Shown one piece after another: positions 1-8,278 of a DNA stretch of 64,000 nt. Below the pieces are notes generated by a model. It saw nothing but the letters and a program-made list of their open reading frames with translations, was not told the DNA's origin and did not search any database. Made by a program: the position numbers and the translations under genes. Every line of letters starts with the position of its first letter. Position 1 is the first letter of the stretch. This DNA is from GCA-2748575 sp965222725 (GTDB taxonomy: Bacteria > Pseudomonadota > Gammaproteobacteria > Pseudomonadales > Ketobacteraceae): contig OZ244969.1 in NCBI GenBank assembly GCA_965222725.1, positions 4,340,001-4,404,000 of the forward strand. Reading direction: 5' to 3'.

Positions 1-2
1 CC

Positions 3-1826
3 ATGTTGTTTGCGTCCTTGTTCAGTATGGAATTTCTGGATTTGAAGAACCGCCTGCCGGTATTTAACAAATTCCTGGTATTCACCGTTATTTTTAACAG
101 CATCAGCTGTGTACTCTCGATATTCCTGCCGTACTCGGTTTCCACAAAGCTTTCCGTTGCGCTGGTGTTTCCGGAAAGCCTGGCGTTTCTGGTGTTAGGC
201 CCCATTCTCTGGCGACGAGGCGTCAAGGACGCCCGCTTCTATACCCTGGCCTGGTTTACATTGGTCGTAGGCACGGCCATGGTGTCCCTCAACAAGTTCG
301 GACTTATCCCGCGCAATGTTATTACCGAAAACGGCCTTGTTATAGGTTCTGCGCTGGAGGCATTGCTGCTTTCCCTGGCGCTGGCGGACCGCTTCAACCG
401 CGAACGGGAACAACGTTATCTGGCACAGAAAGACATGTTTGAAGAAGCCAAGGAACGGCAACGGATTGAAGAACAGATGATGCATCACTCCTTACACTCC
501 CCGATTACGGGGCTGCCGAACCGGGTGATGCTGGCACGCAAACTGGATGAGATTATTGAACGCTATGATGACGACGAATTTTCTTTCGCTGTGGTACTGG
601 TTCATCTGAAGCGCTTTCATGAAATTAATAAAACCCTGGGCCATCAGAACGCAGACGAATTACTGAAGCTTATGTCTGAACGCCTTACCCGCCAGGCCCG
701 GGAGCTGACCCAGATTATTACCCTGAACAATGCCGACGATGGTGAGGAACACGTGGCAAACGTGGAAGGGGTTACCTTTGCCCTGCTCTTGCGCGCGATC
801 AACCGGGATGCAGCCCAGATGTCGGTGGAAACCCTGTGCCGGCAGATCATTGAACCGGTGGATTACAAAGGGATGTCGCTGGACGTGGGCGCATCCACCG
901 GTGTGGCCTTTTTCCCGGAACATGGCAAAACCTCCAACAGTCTGCTGCGCCATGCCCACATCGCCATTGATATGGCCGAGAAAAACGAATATCAGATTGC
1001 CATTTACTCCAAGGACATGAACCCCTACAGTGCTCGGCGACTGACACTGATGGGTGAGTTGCGTAAAGCCATCGATGAAAGCACTCTGGAACTTTATTTC
1101 CAACCACAGATTAATCTGTTTGATAACAGCCTGCACGGTGTGGAAGCCCTGATTCGCTGGAATCACCCTGTTCACGGTTTTATACCACCGGATGAGTTTA
1201 TCCCGATGGCGGAGCAAACCGGTATTATCAAGAGCCTGACCCAATGGGTGCTCAATCAGGCCCTGGAATTCGCCACAGAAATGCACGATGCGGGTAACCG
1301 GATGGTGGTTTCAGTGAATATTTCTGCCATGAACCTGCAGGAAAAACGCTTTGATCTGTCTGTGAAAGAATCACTGGAACGTTACCGGGTACCAGCGGAA
1401 TACCTGATGCTGGAAGTCACCGAAACTTCGGTAATGCAGGACACAACCCGCTGCTTTAACATGCTCAAGCGTTTGCATGATCTGGGTATTCAGATGTCGG
1501 TGGACGATTTTGGTACCGGTCACTCCAGCCTGGCCTATATTAAAAAGCTGCCGGTGCAGGAAATCAAAATCGACCGTTCTTTTGTGATGGATATGGACAA
1601 GAATGCCGATGATGAAGTGATTGTTAAAACCACCATCAATATGTGCCACTCCCTGAATTACAAGGTGGTTGCAGAAGGCGTGGAAAACCTGGAGATCTGT
1701 GGCACGCTGAAGCGTATGGGGTGTGACTATATTCAGGGCTATTACATCAGCCGGCCATTAAGTAAAGCCGACTTCCGGCAGTGGCTCTCCGAGGAATCCT
1801 GGGAGCCACTGCTCAATGTCAGCTGA
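3..1826 (+). CDS. Membrane GGDEF/EAL protein, C-terminal part (7TM-DISM type), 5' end missing
   Basis: Probable cyclic-di-GMP phosphodiesterase anchored in the inner membrane. The visible part opens inside a run of hydrophobic helices (about residues 1-130) resembling the 7TM-DISM sensor module and ending in a charged coiled coil (NREREQRYLAQ). A GGDEF-like domain follows (about 165-340), but its signature is replaced by VEGVTF, so cyclase activity is unlikely. The EAL domain (about 360-600) keeps its key residues: EALIRW (E381), SVNIS, LEVTE, SVDDFGTGHSS, EIKIDRSFV, VAEGVE and IQGYYISRPL, so it should hydrolyse c-di-GMP. The reading frame is open to the window edge and the family normally has an N-terminal periplasmic domain, so the ATG at 3 is probably internal. 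It converges on gor with a 3-bp gap. Substrate activity is inferred; domain identity is clear. Confidence 0.9.
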   Translation: MLFASLFSMEFLDLKNRLPVFNKFLVFTVIFNSISCVLSIFLPYSVSTKLSVALVFPESLAFLVLGPILWRRGVKDARFYTLAWFTLVVGTAMVSLNKFGLIPRNVITENGLVIGSALEALLLSLALADRFNREREQRYLAQKDMFEEAKERQRIEEQMMHHSLHSPITGLPNRVMLARKLDEIIERYDDDEFSFAVVLVHLKRFHEINKTLGHQNADELLKLMSERLTRQARELTQIITLNNADDGEEHVANVEGVTFALLLRAINRDAAQMSVETLCRQIIEPVDYKGMSLDVGASTGVAFFPEHGKTSNSLLRHAHIAIDMAEKNEYQIAIYSKDMNPYSARRLTLMGELRKAIDESTLELYFQPQINLFDNSLHGVEALIRWNHPVHGFIPPDEFIPMAEQTGIIKSLTQWVLNQALEFATEMHDAGNRMVVSVNISAMNLQEKRFDLSVKESLERYRVPAEYLMLEVTETSVMQDTTRCFNMLKRLHDLGIQMSVDDFGTGHSSLAYIKKLPVQEIKIDRSFVMDMDKNADDEVIVKTTINMCHSLNYKVVAEGVENLEICGTLKRMGCDYIQGYYISRPLSKADFRQWLSEESWEPLLNVS

Positions 1827-1829
1827 GAA

Positions 1830-3182
1830 CTATCTTACCGGCTGACGCATGGTGACAAACTCTTCGGCAGATGTGGGGTGAACACCTATCGTCTGGTCGA
1901 ACATCGCTTTGGTAGCACCGGCTTTAAGCGCTATCGCGATCCCCTGAATAATCTCCCCTGCTTCAGGCCCCACCATATGGGCACCAATCACCTTGTCGGT
2001 ACTCTTCTGCACCACCAGTTTCATAAAGGTACGCTCATCGGAGCCACCCAGTGAATACTTCATGGGTTTGAAGTCCGTTTCATAGATAGTCAGATCATCG
2101 CCATAGGTTTCCCTGGCCGCATCCTCACTCAATCCCACCGTACCAATGGACGGCTGCGAAAAGACCGCAGAGGGAATATTCTCGTAGGAAACATCATAGG
2201 AATTGCTGTTATACAGGCGGTTGGCAACACACATGCCCTCCGCCAGTGCAACCGGTGTCAGGGCAACCCGGTTGATCACATCGCCGATTGCATGAATGTG
2301 TTCAACGCTGGTTTGATAATGCTCATTCACCTTGATAGCACCGCCGGCATCGGTGGCCACATTCACCGCTTCAAGATTAAGCCCGTCGGTGAGCGGCTTG
2401 CGGCCCGTGGCGTAGATTACTTTACCGGTGTTTAAGGTGGTTCCATTATTGAGTGTAACCCGGTAGCCTTCTTCTGTTTTTTCTATGGCTTCCACATCCG
2501 TATTAAAGCGCAACCGTATACCCTTTTTCTCCAGTTCTTTTTTCAGGAACAGACGCACAGAATTATCGAATCCCCGCAGGAACAGGTCACGCCGGTAGAC
2601 CAGCGTGGTATCCACACCCAGGCCATTCAGAATACCGGCGAACTCCACAGCGATATAGCCGCCGCCGACAATCATGGCTTTTTTCGGCAGATTATCCAGA
2701 TAGAAAAAAGCGTTGGAATCAATGGCATGCTCATTGCCGGGAAACTCGGGAATAAATGGCCAGCCACCAGTGGCTATCAGTATGTGCTCTGCTGTGTAGG
2801 CTTTGCCGTTTACCTCTACCGTGTGAGCATCCTTGAAACTGGCGCTGCCCAATAAAATCTGCACGCCGGCATTTTTCAGAATGCCTTCATAAACCCGGTT
2901 CAGGCGCTCAATTTCCTGGGTTTTATTATCACGCAAGGTTTCCCAGGAAAAACCGGGTTCTTCCAGCTGCCAGCCGAAGTTACCGGCCACTTCAAAATCA
3001 TCGGAAAAGTGGGAACCATAAACAAACAGCTTTTTAGGCACACAGCCGACGTTAACACAGGTGCCCCCCAGATACCGGCTTTCGGCTACTGCCACCCGGG
3101 CGCCAAAATTAGCCGCCATTCGCGCAGCACGCACCCCACCGGACCCGGCACCTATTACAAAAAAATCAAAATCATATGCCAC
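1830..3182 (-). CDS. gor: Glutathione-disulfide reductase
   Basis: NADPH-dependent flavoenzyme that reduces oxidised glutathione in the cytoplasm. At 450 residues it has the family length. The N-terminal FAD-binding motif is VIGAGSGGVRAAR, followed by the redox-active disulfide motif GGTCVNVGCVPKK (C42 and C47). The NAD(P)-binding motif VGGGYIAVEFAG lies mid-protein, the second FAD contact is HAIGDV, and the C-terminal catalytic His-Glu segment reads IGVHPTSAEE. The start is GTG at 3182, preceded by an AGGTGAG ribosome-binding site; no ATG in frame serves better. It sits 24 bp downstream of the FMN-dependent glutamate synthase-like gene on the same strand, so the two may be co-transcribed. 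Dihydrolipoamide or mercuric reductases are related, but the HPTSAEE tail and overall pattern fit glutathione reductase. Confidence 0.95.
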   Translation of the reverse strand: MAYDFDFFVIGAGSGGVRAARMAANFGARVAVAESRYLGGTCVNVGCVPKKLFVYGSHFSDDFEVAGNFGWQLEEPGFSWETLRDNKTQEIERLNRVYEGILKNAGVQILLGSASFKDAHTVEVNGKAYTAEHILIATGGWPFIPEFPGNEHAIDSNAFFYLDNLPKKAMIVGGGYIAVEFAGILNGLGVDTTLVYRRDLFLRGFDNSVRLFLKKELEKKGIRLRFNTDVEAIEKTEEGYRVTLNNGTTLNTGKVIYATGRKPLTDGLNLEAVNVATDAGGAIKVNEHYQTSVEHIHAIGDVINRVALTPVALAEGMCVANRLYNSNSYDVSYENIPSAVFSQPSIGTVGLSEDAARETYGDDLTIYETDFKPMKYSLGGSDERTFMKLVVQKSTDKVIGAHMVGPEAGEIIQGIAIALKAGATKAMFDQTIGVHPTSAEEFVTMRQPVR

Positions 3183-3206
3183 AACTCACCTCGGCTTGCC
3201 TGTCGT

Positions 3207-4694
3207 TCAGTCTTTGTTAGATTGTCGTTTCGGAAAAAGTTCGCCCAGATTAACAATATTGCCGCCATCCACCACCATGCTGACATGATCCCGTTGCAGC
3301 TCCCGCGGACTGGCTACGCCACAGGAATGGGCAATGACGGTGACTTCTTTCTCCATATTCTTCTGGAAATGATGGACACGTTTCGCTTTATCTTCGGGCA
3401 CCAGCCCCCGCTGCAGACGGTGGTTCTGCGTGGCAACGCCCGTGGGACAGGTATTTTTATTGCACTGCAGGGACTGAATGCAGCCCAGCGAAAACATAAA
3501 TCCACGGGCACTGACACAATAATCCGCACCGAAAGCCATGGCCGCCGCCACCTGTGAAGCATTGATCAGCTTGCCGGAAGCCACCACTCTGATGCGATCA
3601 CGCAGTCCGTAGTCATAAAGCTTGTCCACCAGCAATGGCAGACTTTGCCGCAGCGGCAGGCCGACATTGTCCATCAGCGGCAGCGGTGCGGCGCCGGTGC
3701 CGCCATCACCACCATCCAGCGTCATAAAATCCGGGGCTGTTTCCATTCCGCGACTGAGAATCACCTGAAAAAAATCATCCAGCCAGCGGGCATCCCCCAT
3801 CACAAACTTCATACCCACAGGCTTGTTTGTGACTGAGCGGATGTCATTGATCATATCGAGAAGGGATTCGGGGCTGTCGATCTCGGGGTGCCGGTTGGGG
3901 CTGATAGAGGCCTTGTGCGCCGAAATACCGCGAATCATGGCAATTTCATCGGTAACCTTAATGGCCGGGAGAATGCCGCCTTTACCGGGTTTGGCGCCCT
4001 GACTGAGCTTCAGCTCGAACATCTTTACCTGATCCCGTTCTGCCAGGGATTTCAGCTTGTCCTTGTCCAGCCTTCCGTCGTTGCCACGTACACCGTATTT
4101 GGCTGTGCCAATCTGAAACACGATATCCGCGCCGCCTTCGATATGGTATGGCGATAAACCGCCCTCGCCGGTATTCATCCAGCAACCCGCCTGCTTTGCG
4201 CCTTTGGACAGCGCCAGTACCGCATTTTTTGAAATAGCGCCAAAGCTCATACCCGAAATATTATAAAAGCAGTTGGGCGTATAAGGGTTGGCACAATAAG
4301 GGCCGATGCTTAGCTTTTCAACCTGGTCGCCATTTTCCAATGCAGGAAATGCGCTGTTAAGAAAGATATAACTCCCCGGCTTGGTCAGATCCATGGAACT
4401 GCCGAACGCCACGGTATTATCCAGGTTTTTAGCGGCCCGATACGCCCAGCTCCTTTGCGCCCGGTTAAAAGGCAATTCTTCACGATCCAGTGCAAAGAAA
4501 TATTGCCGTAGAAACTCACCCACCGATTCCAGCCAGTAACGAAACCGCCCGACAAAAGGAAAGTTTCTTAATATCGCATGGCTCTTCTGGGAATTGTCCA
4601 TGATGGCGATAAAAGCCACCACTGTCAGCGCCAGCAGAACCACACCCAGCACGATGGCAGAGATAATGTCACTTAATCCGGAAATCCAGCTCAT
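3207..4694 (-). CDS. FMN-binding glutamate synthase-family protein
   Basis: A stand-alone glutamate synthase central/FMN domain protein of 495 residues. One transmembrane helix lies near the N-terminus (about residues 12-31, IVLGVVLLALTVVAFIAI). The FMN-binding barrel carries GGDGGTGAAPLPL and, near the C-terminus, a cysteine cluster CIQSLQCNKNTCPTG that in the family binds a 3Fe-4S centre. There is no glutaminase domain, so it is not the large GOGAT subunit; members are usually annotated as FMN-binding glutamate synthase family or GltB2-like, and their physiological substrate is not settled. It lies just upstream of gor on the same strand and is insulated from the OmpA-like gene by a hairpin terminator at 4742-4769. 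The family call is firm; the reaction is unknown. Confidence 0.9.
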   Translation of the reverse strand: MSWISGLSDIISAIVLGVVLLALTVVAFIAIMDNSQKSHAILRNFPFVGRFRYWLESVGEFLRQYFFALDREELPFNRAQRSWAYRAAKNLDNTVAFGSSMDLTKPGSYIFLNSAFPALENGDQVEKLSIGPYCANPYTPNCFYNISGMSFGAISKNAVLALSKGAKQAGCWMNTGEGGLSPYHIEGGADIVFQIGTAKYGVRGNDGRLDKDKLKSLAERDQVKMFELKLSQGAKPGKGGILPAIKVTDEIAMIRGISAHKASISPNRHPEIDSPESLLDMINDIRSVTNKPVGMKFVMGDARWLDDFFQVILSRGMETAPDFMTLDGGDGGTGAAPLPLMDNVGLPLRQSLPLLVDKLYDYGLRDRIRVVASGKLINASQVAAAMAFGADYCVSARGFMFSLGCIQSLQCNKNTCPTGVATQNHRLQRGLVPEDKAKRVHHFQKNMEKEVTVIAHSCGVASPRELQRDHVSMVVDGGNIVNLGELFPKRQSNKD

Positions 4695-4741
4695 GAAAGC
4701 AACCTGTAAAAATTGAATTGAACCGCAGCCATATTAGCAAT

Positions 4742-4769
4742 AAAAAAAGCCGGCGCAATGGCCGGCTTT
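4742..4769 (-). terminator. Rho-independent terminator of the OmpA-family lipoprotein gene
   Basis: A 9-bp perfect stem (AAAGCCGGC with GCCGGCTTT, 6-nt loop) is followed on the minus strand by a run of seven T. It lies 44 bp beyond the stop codon of the lipoprotein gene and before the start of the next minus-strand gene, so it should separate the two transcripts. Confidence 0.85.
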
Positions 4770-4812
4770 GGATGTTCTGCAGAGCAATGTTCTGTAGCGC
4801 AATATTCTTAAG

Positions 4813-5448
4813 CTACATATTGAGAATTTCTATCTCTACCCGGCGGTTTAATGCGCGCCCCTCCGGGGTGTCGTTAGCTGCCACCGGATAACGCTCTCCA
4901 TAACCATAGGCAGACATTCTGCCCCGCGCTACACCCTTGGCCACGAAATACTGCATGACGCTGTCAGCACGTTTTTCGGACAGAGTCTGGTTATAACTGT
5001 CACTGCCCTGGCTGTCGGTGTGACCGGAAACCTTGATACGGGTTTTTTCAAACTCCTTGAACACCATGGCCACGGCATCCAGCACCTCATAAAAAGAAGG
5101 CAGGATCGCGTACTGATTGGTGGGGAATGAAATATTGCCGGGCATATTCAGGATAATGCCTTCGGGTGTACGGGTAACGGATACCCCGGTATTTTGCAGC
5201 TTCTGCTTCAGGATCTGTTCCTGACGATCAAAGTAATAGCCGGTACCACCGCCCACTGCGGCCCCGATCAACGCGCCTTTTTTTCGGTCTTTCTTGCTGG
5301 AGACCGCGGCGCCGACGACGGCACCTGCCACCGCACCAATGGCGGTTTTGCTTACTTTTTGTTCCCCGGTGTAGGGATCGGTGGTGCATCCGGCAGTGGC
5401 CAGAGTAAGCATCATTGCTAATGCAGTGGGAGCCAGCATTGATTTCAT
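4813..5448 (-). CDS. OmpA-family peptidoglycan-associated lipoprotein with glycine zipper
   Basis: Predicted outer-membrane lipoprotein of 211 residues. The signal peptide MKSMLAPTALAMMLTLATAG ends in a lipobox with C21. A glycine-zipper segment (about residues 35-70, GAVAGAVVGAAV and GALIGAAVGGGTGYYFD) is followed by an OmpA C-terminal peptidoglycan-binding domain (about 105-211) with GHTDSQGSDSYN, LSEKRADSV and NRRVEI. The start at 5448 is chosen over a longer reading frame because AAGGAG lies 9 bp upstream and the lipobox falls at the normal distance. Proteins of this build (YfiB/YiaD-like) stabilise the link between outer membrane and cell wall. A possible sigma-70 promoter (TATACT-like -10 at 5498-5503) lies 50 bp upstream. 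The exact role is inferred. Confidence 0.92.
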   Translation of the reverse strand: MKSMLAPTALAMMLTLATAGCTTDPYTGEQKVSKTAIGAVAGAVVGAAVSSKKDRKKGALIGAAVGGGTGYYFDRQEQILKQKLQNTGVSVTRTPEGIILNMPGNISFPTNQYAILPSFYEVLDAVAMVFKEFEKTRIKVSGHTDSQGSDSYNQTLSEKRADSVMQYFVAKGVARGRMSAYGYGERYPVAANDTPEGRALNRRVEIEILNM

Positions 5449-5497
5449 CGGCTTTATTCTCCTTGATCCTTGAGTTTCGCTGATTTTGATTTGGAAA

Positions 5498-5528
5498 AGT
5501 ATAGTGGTTTTTAGTTCCGAAATAACAA
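5498..5528 (-). promoter_or_regulatory. Candidate sigma-70 promoter of the OmpA-family lipoprotein gene
   Basis: On the minus strand a TATACT -10 box (5498-5503) follows TTGTTA (5523-5528) with a long 19-bp spacer. The position, about 50 bp before the lipoprotein start, is plausible. The spacer is outside the usual 16-18 bp, so this is a weak call. Confidence 0.35.
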
Positions 5529-5566
5529 CGGAAATCACTATTTTACAATGATTAAAATTCACCCAT

Positions 5567-5591
5567 AAAAAAACGGGCCGAAGCCCGTTTC
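5567..5591 (-). terminator. Rho-independent terminator of the 52-residue small gene
   Basis: On the minus strand the sequence reads ACGGGC-TTCG-GCCCGT followed by seven T. This is a classic terminator with a stable UUCG tetraloop, with A/T pairs lengthening the stem. It starts about 40 bp beyond the stop of the small gene at 5631-5789 and supports that gene being a separate transcript. Confidence 0.9.
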
Positions 5592-5630
5592 AGGAATAAT
5601 CACCGCTGCAACAGCAATTAGAGTGCTGCG

Positions 5631-5789
5631 CTAGTTGGCTTGATTGGCACGCCGATCCCCTTTGCGCCGATCTAAGGCGGGATTCAGGTATGTCGGTGCC
5701 TTGGTTTTCCTTCTCCGTTCACGCTGACGCTCTTCAAGAAGGTCTTCGATTTTGTCTACTACTTCAGTTGGTTTTTTCTGCTCGTTCAT
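5631..5789 (-). CDS. Small basic hypothetical protein, 52 residues
   Basis: Short open frame starting ATG at 5789 and ending TAG at 5631. It begins MNEQKKPTEVVDKIEDLLEE, continues with a strongly basic helix (RQRERRRKTK) and ends DRRKGDRRANQAN. An AGAGG ribosome-binding site lies 8 bp upstream, a TATACT -10-like box lies about 76 bp upstream (5865-5870), and a textbook terminator follows about 40 bp after the stop. Together these support a real monocistronic gene. The protein has an acidic amphipathic N-terminal helix followed by an arginine-rich part, and no signal peptide. The arginine-rich C-terminus suggests nucleic-acid or ribosome contact, but that is inference. I do not recognise the family. 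Neighbours give no functional hint. Confidence 0.7.
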   Translation of the reverse strand: MNEQKKPTEVVDKIEDLLEERQRERRRKTKAPTYLNPALDRRKGDRRANQAN

Positions 5790-5968
5790 CGATACAACCT
5801 CTACCATCTTCGACTACTGATCACTCAATTCCAGTCACTACGCTGACTAACGAATCGTAAAATCAGTATAGAAGCGATTCGGCAAATTCCCAGAAAACTC
5901 CTTATGCCAGTTACAATTAAACACAAATCGAGACATTGGTTACCAGAACGTCAACTCGTTGACACATC

Positions 5969-6016
5969 AGCTCACTAGCAACTGCTCATGCCTCTTTAAG
6001 CAGTTGCTAGTGAGCT
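5969..6016. repeat. Perfect 18-bp inverted repeat with 12-nt loop
   Basis: AGCTCACTAGCAACTGCT (5969-5986) is repeated as its exact reverse complement at 5999-6016, separated by a 12-base loop. No T-run follows on either strand, so it is not an ordinary terminator. It lies between the divergent small gene (minus) and the epimerase gene (plus, ATG at 6083), 66 bp before the latter. It could be a structured leader, a factor-independent terminator variant, or the remnant of a small mobile repeat. Confidence 0.8.
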
Positions 6017-6082
6017 TTCAATAGATGTACCATGGTACCAATATCAATCAAATTATATTCAAATAACAAGAATGACAACACC

Positions 6083-7150
6083 ATGAGCGAAACCATATTA
6101 GTTACCGGTGCCGGCGGGTTCGTTGGCTTTGCCACCGTTAAGTCGCTGCTCCGGCAGGGGCACCGGGTGCGGGCTTTCGAGCTGACCGGCAGCCCGTATC
6201 TTAAAGACCTGTACGATCTGGCCAGCGGATCTGACAGGCTGACGGTGATTGAAGGGGATATCACCAACCTGCGGGATGTGCGCCGCGCCATTGGCGACGC
6301 CACTCTGATGATTCACAGTGCGGCCTTGTTGAATTCCATTGCCAGCCGGGACGTATTCGAAGCGGTTAACGTAGAAGGCGCCAAAAACGCCATGCAGGCT
6401 GCCTGCGAAAACCAGATCCGCCGCTTCCTGCTGGTTTCCACTTCTGACGTGTTTGGCATACCGGATGCGGGGGAAACCATCACTGAAACCACGCCGTACC
6501 GGAGTTGGCAGGAACCCTACGCAGACACCAAGATCAAAGCCTGCCAGGCCCTGAAAACCTTTAACCGGGAACAGGGACTGAACTACACCATCATTTATCC
6601 GGGGTGGGTTTACGGCCCCGGGGACCGGCAGTTTTTTCCCGCTATTACCGAGATGCTCCGCGACAAGCATGTGTTTCTGTGGCATCGGGATGCGCCTTAT
6701 GCCGTGGACTTTATCTTTATCGACGACCTGGTATCCGCCATTACCAACGCGCTGCTGAACCCGGCCGCTGAGAACGAGGATTTCCTGATTCTGGATGATG
6801 AAGCCGGCTATACACCGGAAATGATTTTCCGCTGGATGGCGGATTATCTGGGGCTGGAAATCCGCATGCACAAACTGCCCTATTCCCTGATGATGACCAT
6901 TGCCAGGGCGAGCCAGTGGCTGACCCGCAAGGGCATTACCAAAAAACACCTGTTGAGCACTACCGATGTTAAAGCCTTTGGCAATGATTTTCGTTTCAGC
7001 GCTGCCAAAGCCCGTGACCTTCTTGGCTGGAAGCCACAGGTACGGGAAACAGAGGGTTTTGAACGCTACTTTCAATGGGCCGGTATCAAACCCGATACTG
7101 CTAAACCTGGTACCAGACCACTACAATCCGGCCACAACGAGTCCTGCTAA
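6083..7150 (+). CDS. Extended SDR NAD-dependent epimerase/dehydratase family protein
   Basis: Short-chain dehydrogenase of the extended (epimerase/dehydratase) type, 355 residues from the ATG at 6083. That ATG is preferred to an ATG 51 bp upstream because the protein then opens directly on the Rossmann motif MSETILVTGAGGFVGFATV. The catalytic pair is in EPYADTKIKA (YxxxK). SAALLNSIASR and VSTSDVFGI mark the cofactor and substrate strands, and IIYPGWVYGPGDRQF is the conserved family segment after the active site. It may act on a nucleotide sugar or on a steroid or flavonoid-type alcohol (3-beta-HSD-like); the substrate cannot be read from sequence. It is followed 47 bp later by the LrgA/LrgB pair on the same strand. 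A strong inverted repeat lies in its leader. Confidence 0.88.
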   Translation: MSETILVTGAGGFVGFATVKSLLRQGHRVRAFELTGSPYLKDLYDLASGSDRLTVIEGDITNLRDVRRAIGDATLMIHSAALLNSIASRDVFEAVNVEGAKNAMQAACENQIRRFLLVSTSDVFGIPDAGETITETTPYRSWQEPYADTKIKACQALKTFNREQGLNYTIIYPGWVYGPGDRQFFPAITEMLRDKHVFLWHRDAPYAVDFIFIDDLVSAITNALLNPAAENEDFLILDDEAGYTPEMIFRWMADYLGLEIRMHKLPYSLMMTIARASQWLTRKGITKKHLLSTTDVKAFGNDFRFSAAKARDLLGWKPQVRETEGFERYFQWAGIKPDTAKPGTRPLQSGHNESC

Positions 7151-7197
7151 CATGCTATGATGTCGCCTGTTTTGTGCAGGCAAACATAGGACGCACG

Positions 7198-7554
7198 ATG
7201 TTACAGGGCATTATTACACTGGTTGCACTTCAGTTAGTGGGCGAAATGCTGTCTCACTATCTGGACATCCCCATTCCCGGCGCCATTATCGGTATGGTGC
7301 TGTTACTGGTTTACCTGATGATCCGGGGCTATGTCTCGCAGCCCTTGTCAGAGACCTCACAAAAACTGTTCCCGTATCTTCCGCTTTTGCTGATTCCCGC
7401 CAGCGTGGGCGTTATTCAGTATGGCAAACTGCTTGAGGAAGAAGGCCTGGCAGTGCTGGCGGCTTTGGTGCTCAGCCTGATCCTGTCTTTTATTGCGACA
7501 CCCTATCTGTTCAGGGGCCTGGTGGCCCTGTTCCGGCCTACAGATTCGAAGTAA
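7198..7554 (+). CDS. CidA/LrgA family membrane protein
   Basis: Small inner-membrane protein of 118 residues with four predicted helices (LQGIITLVALQLVGEML; IPGAIIGMVLLLVYLMI; LFPYLPLLLIPASVGVI; VLAALVLSLILSFIATPYL). PIPGAIIGMVLL is the conserved CidA/LrgA segment. The ATG at 7198 is chosen because AGGA lies about 7 bp upstream; a GTG at 7174 would add eight residues without a better site. In Staphylococcus the family has holin/antiholin-like roles in murein hydrolase activity, and plant and bacterial LrgAB homologues move glycolate or pyruvate. It is paired with LrgB 5 bp downstream, so the two form one transport or holin-like unit. Confidence 0.9.
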   Translation: MLQGIITLVALQLVGEMLSHYLDIPIPGAIIGMVLLLVYLMIRGYVSQPLSETSQKLFPYLPLLLIPASVGVIQYGKLLEEEGLAVLAALVLSLILSFIATPYLFRGLVALFRPTDSK

Positions 7555-7559
7555 CTTCC

Positions 7560-8246
7560 ATGCTGCAACCGCTCACTCATCATCCCCTGTTTGGTTTACT
7601 GCTGACGTTACTGGCCTTTCGGGCCGGTCAGATCCTCTATCAGAAAACCAATCACAACCCCTTTGCCCAACCCGTTGTAGTGGGTATGACCCTGGTGATC
7701 GTGATCCTGATTGTGATCGGATTACCGTATCAGGTGTATTTCGACAGCGCCTACCTGCTTCATATATTGCTGGGCCCGGTGACGGTTGCTCTGGCCATTC
7801 CCCTGTACCAGAACCTGAAACGCATTCGCTCCTTGCTATTGCCGATACTGGGCACGTTGCTGCTGGGCAGCCTACTGACCGTGGGTGCCTGCCTGCTGAT
7901 TGCCTGGGTGCTGGGTGCTTCAGAAACCACCCTGATGGCCATGACGACCAAATCCATTACCACACCCATTGCCATGGCAGTGGCGGAGAAAATCGGTGCG
8001 ACAGCGGCGCTGGCGGCGCCCTTTGTGATGTTTACCGGGGTGCTGGGCGCAGTGATCGGCCCCATCATTCTGGACAAGCTCAATATAAAGGATGATAGCG
8101 TGAAGGGAGTGTCGCTGGGGTTAACGTCTCATGCGGTAGGCACTGCACGTGCGCTTGAAATCAGTGAGGAGTGCGGCGCTTTTGCGGCCCTGTCCATGGG
8201 CCTTACCGGCATCCTGACGGCAATTATTCTGCCATTTCTGGTGTAG
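7560..8246 (+). CDS. LrgB family membrane protein
   Basis: Inner-membrane protein of 228 residues with six to seven predicted hydrophobic helices, the normal LrgB length. The conserved central block reads TTKSITTPIAMAVAEKIG and the C-terminal block LGLTSHAVGTARALEISEECGAF, both hallmarks of the LrgB family. It starts 5 bp after the stop of the LrgA-like gene and is surely translated from the same message. LrgB partners with LrgA as a pyruvate/glycolate-type carrier or in controlling murein hydrolase release; which role applies here is not evident. The gene converges on the MORN-repeat gene with a 32-bp gap and no obvious terminator in it. Confidence 0.92.
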   Translation: MLQPLTHHPLFGLLLTLLAFRAGQILYQKTNHNPFAQPVVVGMTLVIVILIVIGLPYQVYFDSAYLLHILLGPVTVALAIPLYQNLKRIRSLLLPILGTLLLGSLLTVGACLLIAWVLGASETTLMAMTTKSITTPIAMAVAEKIGATAALAAPFVMFTGVLGAVIGPIILDKLNIKDDSVKGVSLGLTSHAVGTARALEISEECGAFAALSMGLTGILTAIILPFLV

Positions 8247-8278
8247 TTGGCTGGTGTACTTACGGAGAGAGCTTCTGA

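Noticed and set aside
6098..7075. Antisense open frame of 325 codons in the epimerase gene
   Set aside because: Epimerase motifs on the plus strand explain the sequence.
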